Origin: Chloroflexi bacterium RBG_16_72_14
GTDB lineage: Bacteria > Chloroflexota > Limnocylindria > Limnocylindrales > CSP1-4
Direction of reading: 5' to 3'
Length of the DNA: 9,914 nt
Assembly (NCBI GenBank): GCA_001797035.1
Contig: MGOE01000077.1
Location: forward strand, 361-10,274
In this document: piece after piece, positions 6,348 to 9,914 of the stretch
Layout: every line of letters starts with the position of its first letter
How positions within the stretch are numbered: position 1 is the first letter of the stretch
Notes under the pieces: model-generated
Database searches by the model: none
Seen by the model: the letters and a program-made list of their open reading frames with translations, nothing else
Told to the model about the DNA's origin: nothing
Position numbers and translations under genes: made by a program

Positions 6348-6430
6348 GCGCCCGCCGCCGCCCGCGCCTGCCGCCGCCCGCGGCTCCGCGCCCGCCGCCG
6401 CGCGGGACTGCGCCCGCCGCCCGCGCCTGC
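6348..6430. repeat. Low-complexity C/G tract with three copies of a 12-13-base unit
   Basis: GCGCCCGCCGCCG occurs at 6348-6360 and 6388-6400, and its first 12 bases recur at 6410-6421. The first and third copies extend into a shared tail CCGCGCCTGC (ending at 6371 and 6430). The tract is almost free of A and T and runs directly into the first palindrome. Confidence 0.7.
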
Positions 6431-6571
6431 TGGTCAGGCCTCCCGATGAACATCCCATCCTGGTGCCTGCTCACCAGGCGGAATCGCGAAGGAGCCGCCC
6501 CTGGCACGCGATCCTGCCTGCTGGACAGGCGGGCTTCGACGGGTCTCCATCCGTACGCCTGCTGGGCAGGC
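6425..6571. repeat. Four spaced copies of a 15-bp palindrome, GCCTG-N5-CAGGC
   Basis: Copies lie at 6425-6439 (centre CTGGT), 6465-6479 (CTCAC), 6516-6530 (CTGGA) and 6557-6571 (CTGGG). The five-base arms are identical in all four copies, and three of four centres are CTGGN. Start-to-start distances are 40, 51 and 41 bases, close to whole helical turns, so all would face roughly the same side of DNA. The intervening sequences are unrelated. They lie 166-312 bases upstream of the hydrolase start. They may be operators, short RNA hairpins, or a dispersed repeat family; the sequence alone does not decide. Confidence 0.75.
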
Positions 6572-6663
6572 AGGGCCGGCCGGGCCAGAGCGATAGGAGG
6601 CAGCGGCGGGCGGACAGCACCGTCGCGATGCAGGACGTGCACGGCCTGGGCCGGGAATCGAGC

Positions 6664-6687
6664 GGCGCCGGCCTCGCGGCCGGCGCC
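6664..6687 (-). terminator. Strong 10-bp hairpin downstream of the secreted-protein gene
   Basis: GGCGCCGGCC at 6664-6673 and its exact complement at 6678-6687 enclose four bases. On the minus-strand transcript the loop reads GCGA, a GNRA-type stable tetraloop. It begins 29 bases past the stop of the minus-strand gene. There is no U-tract, so it may act as an inefficient or factor-assisted terminator, or as a 3' end stabiliser. Confidence 0.55.
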
Positions 6688-6716
6688 GTCATCCTGTCCG
6701 CGAGGGACGGCCGTAC

Positions 6717-7562
6717 TCAGCCGGCCCGCCAGTCCCCCACCGTGACGCCCAGCCAGCCGATCACCGAGCGGTAGTACCGGGATGGCTTGTACGGGTCCAT
6801 CTGCGCGGACGCCCCCGGGGTGCGCACCGACGTGAACCCGAACTTGTACGAGCCCGTGCGGTTCGGGTCCGTCCAGAACAGCTGCTTGATGGTCATCGCC
6901 TTCGAGCCCGTGAACAGGCCCTTGAGCACGTAGCCCATCCCGGTGATGCCGGACGCGAACACCGCCTTCGCGCCGCTCCGCAGGAAGCCGTAGCCGTAGT
7001 TGTCGACGCGCTTGATCGCGGTGGACCTGGTGGGGTTCGACGCCCCCCACTCCGAGTTGCCGGACGCGTAGCACAGCCGGTTGAGCATCACCACGGCGTT
7101 CGGCGCCAGGCCGAGCTTCGCCATGTAGTACTCGCCGTAGTACTTGGTGTTGGAGTTGCCGCTGCCCGACGTGGCGTTGAGGCCCATGCCGTCCTTCGAC
7201 GTCGTGGAGAACGGGGCGTACGGGCTGGGCCAGCCGTTGCCGTGGCCGAGGTAGATGAGGACGTTGGCGCCCGCCGCGACGGTCCTGACCTTCGACCAGG
7301 TGGCGTACGGGCTGTAGATCTCGTAGACCGAGGCGCCGTAGTTGCGGGCCTGGGCGGCCAGCCTCCGTGCGCCGTCCCGGTACTCAGACGTGGCGGAGCC
7401 GACCGGACCGACGACGATGACCACCTTGTAGCCGGCAGCCTGCGTGTCCGGGGCCGTGGCGCCGAGGGCGCCGAGCGCGACCAGAGCGGCGAGGATCCCG
7501 GTCAACAGCGACCGGACCCTCCTGTGGGACGCCCGCTGGGCGCCTTGGCTGCCATCTCGCAA
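6717..7562 (-). CDS. Secreted protein with caspase/gingipain-like (clan CD) His-Cys pattern
   Basis: A 281-residue predicted exported protein. I place the start at the TTG 7560-7562 because AGGGAGGAGG (7571-7580) lies 8 bases before it, and the resulting N-terminus is a normal signal peptide: basic RASHRRVRS, hydrophobic LLTGILAALVALGALGATA, then cleavage near TQAAG (residues 37-43). The open frame reaches 7847, with an ATG at 7628, but that part is Arg/Pro-rich and non-protein-like. The mature part starts with an alpha/beta pattern (YKVVIVVGPVGSATSEYRDG), then VLIYLGHGNGW with His107, and AVVMLNRLCYASGNSEWG with Cys164. A hydrophobic strand ending in HG, followed by a strand ending in Cys, is the clan CD cysteine-peptidase layout (caspase, gingipain, clostripain). 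The last ~70 residues (from about FWTDPN) are polar and aromatic. I do not recognise a named family; peptidase activity is inference and it could be a non-catalytic relative. Confidence 0.72.
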   Translation of the reverse strand: MRDGSQGAQRASHRRVRSLLTGILAALVALGALGATAPDTQAAGYKVVIVVGPVGSATSEYRDGARRLAAQARNYGASVYEIYSPYATWSKVRTVAAGANVLIYLGHGNGWPSPYAPFSTTSKDGMGLNATSGSGNSNTKYYGEYYMAKLGLAPNAVVMLNRLCYASGNSEWGASNPTRSTAIKRVDNYGYGFLRSGAKAVFASGITGMGYVLKGLFTGSKAMTIKQLFWTDPNRTGSYKFGFTSVRTPGASAQMDPYKPSRYYRSVIGWLGVTVGDWRAG

Positions 7563-7570
7563 CCGTCTTG

Positions 7571-7580
7571 CCTCCTCCCT
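7571..7580 (-). promoter_or_regulatory. Ribosome binding site deciding a TTG start
   Basis: On the minus strand this reads AGGGAGGAGG, a near-complete match to the anti-Shine-Dalgarno end of 16S rRNA, with an 8-base gap to the TTG at 7562. A second AGGAGG lies inside the coding sequence (residues His-Arg-Arg, about 7514-7519) but leads to no better start. Confidence 0.7.
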
Positions 7581-7587
7581 GCCGGAA

Positions 7588-7608
7588 CACCGTGCATGGG
7601 GCACGGTG
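7588..7608 (-). promoter_or_regulatory. Inverted repeat just upstream of the secreted-protein ribosome site
   Basis: CACCGTGC (7588-7595) and GCACGGTG (7601-7608) are perfect 8-base arms around a 5-base loop. The repeat ends 8 bases upstream of the AGGGAGGAGG site. If transcribed, it would form a hairpin next to the ribosome site; if not, it could be an operator overlapping the promoter. Confidence 0.5.
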
Positions 7609-7686
7609 ACGGTGGAACGGGTGGCCATCGGCGACAACACGGGGCGGCGGGGCAGACGCGGTCGAATCCGGGTGGGCGGATCCGGT

Positions 7687-7705
7687 GGACCGCGCGACGC
7701 GGTCC
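7687..7705. repeat. Perfect inverted repeat, 8-base arms, 3-base centre
   Basis: GGACCGCG (7687-7694), CGA, CGCGGTCC (7698-7705). It sits 8 bases from the next inverted repeat (7713-7730), and the two together could form consecutive hairpins in a leader RNA or a pair of protein-binding sites. Confidence 0.5.
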
Positions 7706-7712
7706 GGCGTGC

Positions 7713-7730
7713 CGGGTGGCGTACCACCCG
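7713..7730. repeat. Perfect inverted repeat, 7-base arms, 4-base centre
   Basis: CGGGTGG (7713-7719), CGTA, CCACCCG (7724-7730). On the minus strand the loop reads TACG. Confidence 0.5.
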
Positions 7731-7832
7731 ATAGAGCGACAGGGTGTTGCCGGGGCGACGGCTCTTCGGTTTTGGGCCTGTCTGCGTCGGGTGGCGATGA
7801 CCTGGGGGTCGCCGAGAGTATGCCAGACGTGA

Positions 7833-7871
7833 CCGGGTCCGGTGCATGGGCGTTTCGGCCCCCGGACCCGG
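7833..7871. repeat. Perfect inverted repeat, 10-base arms, 19-base centre
   Basis: CCGGGTCCGG (7833-7842) and CCGGACCCGG (7862-7871). The arms are long for chance even at this base composition, though the wide loop makes a simple terminator unlikely. It lies in the middle of the divergent region, about 140 bases before the ABC transporter start. Confidence 0.5.
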
Positions 7872-8010
7872 GGCCTTCGGGCACCACGATACGCCCGGGT
7901 TTCCGCGCCCTGGGCGCCGCGGCTCGAGGCATCGGGCACGCGGGCGCTATCGTTGACGGGCGCCGCACGGCCGAGGCAGGCCCGACACCGGCGCGTCTCG
8001 GGGAGGCGAC

Positions 8011-9042
8011 GTGACGGACGCGACGGGGGTGGCGCTGGCCACCCAGGGGCTGGCCAAGCGGTACGGGCCGCGGACCGCCCTCGACGGGTTGGACCTCCGG
8101 GTCCCGACCGGTGTCGTCTACGGGTTCCTGGGCCCCAACGGCGCCGGCAAGACCACGACCATGCGGATTCTCACCGGCCTCGTCCACGCCGACGCGGGCC
8201 GGGTGGAGCTGCTCGGGCGGCCGTTCGGCCGGGGCGACCGGCGCCGGCTGTTCGAGGTCGGGTCGCTGATCGAGGCGCCCTCGTTCTACCCGTTCCTGTC
8301 CGGCCGCGAGAACCTGCGCGCCCTGGCGGCCACCGGTGCCCCGACGACGAGGGGCCGGATCGACGAGCTGCTCACGCTCGTCAACCTTCGGGACCGGGCG
8401 GGCGACAGGGTCTCCGGCTACTCGCTGGGCATGAAGCAGCGGCTCGGCATCGCGGGGGCGCTGCTGTCTGACCCCAGGCTGCTGCTCCTCGACGAGCCGG
8501 CCAACGGCCTCGACCCGGCCGGCATCGTCGGCATGCGCGACACGCTGCGGGCGCTGGCGGCGTCGGGCAAGACCGTGTTCGTGTCCAGCCACATCCTGTC
8601 CGAGGTCCAGCAGCTGGCGGACGTGGTGGGGATCATCGCGCGGGGCCGCCTGGTGCGCGAGGGGACGATCGACCACCTGCTCCGTGAGGAGGGCGCCGTC
8701 CGGATCCGGGTCGCGCCGGACGAGGTCCCGACGGCGGCACCGATCCTGGCGCGCGTCGCCGGCGACGACGCCGTGGAGCTCGACGACGGCCCGGAGGCAG
8801 GCTGGCTCACCGTGCGGATCGACCCCCACCGGTCCGCGGAGCTCAACCGCGCGCTGGCGGAGTCCGGCCTGTTCGCCGCCCGGATCGAGGGCGGCATGAC
8901 GCTCGAGTCGCTGTTCCTCGGCGTGACCGGGTCGCGGCCGGACGTCGGCACCGGCCCCGGCGGGGCCGATGCCCCGCCCCCCGTCACCTGGACCACCGAC
9001 CCGGGACGCACCAAGCCGGAGACGACGGGGTGGTCCTCATGA
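8011..9042 (+). CDS. ABC transporter ATP-binding protein, BcrA-like
   Basis: A 343-residue ATPase of an ABC-2 export system. All nucleotide-binding motifs are present: Walker A GPNGAGKTT (residues 41-49), a signature region YSLGMKQR (137-144), Walker B LLLLDEP (157-163), a D-loop GLDP (166-169) and the switch histidine H194 in VSSH. The usual Q-loop glutamine position reads IEAP (87-90), as is common in bacitracin-type (BcrA) exporters. Residues about 215-320 form the extra C-terminal domain of this subgroup, and a Pro/Gly/Thr-rich tail closes the protein. The GTG start at 8011 follows GGGAGG (8001-8006) by 4 bases; a GTG at 8029 is the alternative. The stop overlaps the permease start (ATGA), so the two are coupled and should act together. 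The substrate (peptide antibiotic, lipid or other) is not determinable. Confidence 0.95.
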   Translation: MTDATGVALATQGLAKRYGPRTALDGLDLRVPTGVVYGFLGPNGAGKTTTMRILTGLVHADAGRVELLGRPFGRGDRRRLFEVGSLIEAPSFYPFLSGRENLRALAATGAPTTRGRIDELLTLVNLRDRAGDRVSGYSLGMKQRLGIAGALLSDPRLLLLDEPANGLDPAGIVGMRDTLRALAASGKTVFVSSHILSEVQQLADVVGIIARGRLVREGTIDHLLREEGAVRIRVAPDEVPTAAPILARVAGDDAVELDDGPEAGWLTVRIDPHRSAELNRALAESGLFAARIEGGMTLESLFLGVTGSRPDVGTGPGGADAPPPVTWTTDPGRTKPETTGWSS

Positions 9043-9857
9043 GGCTCCTCCGCTCGAACCTGCGCAAGCTCGTCCGGCGGCCCGCGACGTGGGTCACGTT
9101 CCTGCTCCTCGTCGCGCTGCTGCTGCTGATCTTCGTCGCCGTCGTGGCGAGCACGGCACAGGAGTCCGATCCCGAGGTCGCCCTCGCTGCGCGCCTCGTC
9201 GTCACCTTCCCGGAGGCGTACGCGGTCGTGCTCTCGATGATCCTCGGCATCGGCGGGCTGCTGGCCGTGTGCTACGGGGGCGCGATCGCGGGCTCCGAAT
9301 GGCAGTGGGGGACGCTCAAGGCCGCCGTCGCCCGCGGCGAGGGCCGGTCCCGCTACACGCTGCTCGCCTACGCCGCCGTGGCGCTGTTCGCGGTCCTCGG
9401 CCTGGTGTCGGCGTTCGCGATCGGGGTGGCCTCGGCGGCGGTCGGCGCGACGATCCTGGACGTGCCGCTGGACGGGATGGGCGACACCGACGCCCTCGGC
9501 CGTCTCCCGGAGCTGTTCGGCCGGGCGGCGCTCGCCGTCTCGATGAACACGGCCCTCGGCTACGCGATCGCGACGATCGCGCGCAGCCAGCTGGCCGGCA
9601 TCGCCGTGGGCATCGGCGTCTACTTCGCCGAAGGCATCGCGAGCATCTTCCTGCCCAGCGTGATCCAGTGGTTCCCGTTCTCGGCCGGGGGCGCCGTCGT
9701 CGCCCAGGGCGGCGACGTGTCATTCGGCGGGGGGGGCGAGGCGGCGGCGAGCACGACCCTGGACCCGAACATCGCGGTGGTCGTGGTGCTGGCCTGGCTG
9801 GTCGCAGCGCTGGCCGTGTCCGCGGTCATGACCGAGCGGGCGGAGATCGGCGGGTAG
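9039..9857 (+). CDS. ABC-2 type transporter permease
   Basis: A 272-residue membrane protein, partner of the preceding ATPase. It opens with a basic cytoplasmic segment (MRLLRSNLRKLVRRPATW). About six hydrophobic segments follow: near residues 19-37 (FLLLVALLLLIFVAVVAS), 60-85, 105-135, 160-180, 185-205 and 240-262. Between the second and third lies GSEWQWGTLKAAVARGEGRS, a coupling-helix-like motif typical of ABC-2 permeases that dock on BcrA-like ATPases. A Gly-rich stretch (SFGGGGEAAAS) precedes the last segment. The start ATG at 9039-9041 overlaps the upstream TGA; a GTG three codons earlier (9030) is possible. The C-terminus MTERAEIGG is cytoplasmic-looking. Length and segment count are normal. 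Confidence 0.9.
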   Translation: MRLLRSNLRKLVRRPATWVTFLLLVALLLLIFVAVVASTAQESDPEVALAARLVVTFPEAYAVVLSMILGIGGLLAVCYGGAIAGSEWQWGTLKAAVARGEGRSRYTLLAYAAVALFAVLGLVSAFAIGVASAAVGATILDVPLDGMGDTDALGRLPELFGRAALAVSMNTALGYAIATIARSQLAGIAVGIGVYFAEGIASIFLPSVIQWFPFSAGGAVVAQGGDVSFGGGGEAAASTTLDPNIAVVVVLAWLVAALAVSAVMTERAEIGG

Positions 9858-9860
9858 CGC

Positions 9861-9914
9861 TCAGCCCCGCCTCGCGATCGGGGCCACGATGCCCCGGGTC
9901 AGCGCCAGCAGGTC
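9861..9914 (-). CDS. Possible 3' end of a convergent gene, cut by the window edge
   Basis: Read on the minus strand, the last 17 codons are DLLALTRGIVAPIARRG followed by TGA at 9861-9863. The composition is protein-like, and the stop lies 3 bases from the end of the permease gene, which fits the tight packing elsewhere. Nothing identifies a family, and a chance open frame of this length is quite possible. Confidence 0.35.
   Translation of the reverse strand, partial: DLLALTRGIVAPIARRG

Larger units (their letters stand above)
6260..6716. other. Non-coding stretch between the hydrolase and the secreted-protein gene
   Basis: 457 bases with no credible gene; the open frames here are Arg/Pro/Ala-rich composition artefacts. 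From the hydrolase side it contains about 80 bases of unremarkable sequence, a C/G-only repeated tract (6348-6430), four palindromes (6425-6571), a G-rich stretch, and a strong hairpin (6664-6687) just past the secreted-protein gene. The promoter of the hydrolase gene should lie within it, but I could not identify -35/-10 boxes. Confidence 0.7.
7563..8010. other. Divergent intergenic region between secreted protein and ABC exporter
   Basis: 448 bases without a credible gene, separating two divergently read genes. It should hold both promoters. A possible plus-strand -10, TATCGT at 7947-7952, and a TTGACG at 7953-7958 are visible but do not form a good pair. The region is unusually rich in perfect inverted repeats, listed separately (7588-7608, 7687-7705, 7713-7730, 7833-7871). 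Confidence 0.65.

Noticed and set aside
6425..6571. CRISPR array
   Set aside because: Four 15-base units are too short, centres vary, intervals differ (40, 51, 41), and no cas genes are nearby.
5078..6745. Plus-strand open frame of 555 codons
   Set aside because: It runs antisense through the well-supported metallo-hydrolase gene, and its Arg/Pro/Ala/Gly composition is typical of wrong-frame reading in high-GC DNA.
6139..7074. Minus-strand frame of 311 codons spanning the non-coding region
   Set aside because: It is an out-of-frame reading of the secreted-protein gene continued through repeats, without domain signals.
7501..7620. Cyclic-di-GMP or similar riboswitch before the secreted-protein gene
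   Set aside because: A hairpin and a short GGTTGC/GCAGCC stem are present, but the conserved core bases of the classes I know are absent, and the second stem lies inside the coding sequence.
7947..7958. Promoter TATCGT / TTGACG before the ABC transporter
   Set aside because: The two boxes are adjacent rather than 17 bases apart and neither has a good partner, so I list them only within the intergenic note.

Overview
The window is about 70% G+C or more and uses GTG and TTG as well as ATG starts. Its genes are packed in head-to-tail overlaps of the ATGA or TGATG type. This suggests a free-living high-GC bacterium. The DUF2089/DUF4097/SHOCT gene set, the STAND-ATPase/BTAD regulator and the protein styles fit Chloroflexota (Limnocylindria-like) or Actinomycetota. 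That placement is inference; there is no rRNA or marker gene here to settle it.

Layout, left to right. (1) Positions 2-1038, plus strand: remains of a large regulator. A MalT-type STAND ATPase half is joined directly, out of frame, to the last ~70 residues of a BTAD domain, so the middle of the gene is missing. (2) Positions 1028-4441, minus strand: a four-gene operon read from 4441 down. It encodes a DUF2089 zinc-ribbon/HTH regulator, a DUF4097 beta-helix protein with no visible export signal, a small SHOCT-like protein, and an MFS (DHA3-type) exporter. All junctions overlap by 1-4 bases. The first three proteins each carry one copy of the same short SHOCT-like helical segment. (3) Positions 4442-4552: a compact, locally AT-rich divergent promoter. 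It has a perfect TTGACA -35 for the operon and, facing the other way, a TAGACT -10 placed so that the YdeI-like gene at 4553 would be transcribed without a leader. (4) Positions 4553-5345, plus strand: a YdeI/OmdA-family protein (DUF1905 plus OmdA), then a 39-residue single-membrane-segment protein ending at a terminator-like hairpin. (5) Positions 5420-6259, minus strand: an UlaG-like metallo-beta-lactamase-fold hydrolase. (6) Positions 6260-6716: non-coding. It holds a GC-rich repeated tract, four copies of a GCCTG-N5-CAGGC palindrome, and a strong hairpin. (7) Positions 6717-7562, minus strand: a secreted protein with a His/Cys pattern resembling clan CD (caspase/gingipain-like) peptidases. 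(8) Positions 7563-8010: a divergent intergenic region with four perfect inverted repeats. (9) Positions 8011-9857, plus strand: an ABC-2 exporter (ATPase plus permease, BcrA-like). (10) Positions 9861-9914, minus strand: the last 17 codons of what may be another gene.

How the genes may work together. The DUF2089 protein, the beta-helix protein and the SHOCT protein look like a regulatory/scaffold set co-expressed with an exporter, resembling in outline the envelope-stress (LiaG/YvlB-like) loci of Firmicutes. The BcrA-like ABC pair is a second, independent export system. I found no rRNA, tRNA, CRISPR array or insertion sequence.
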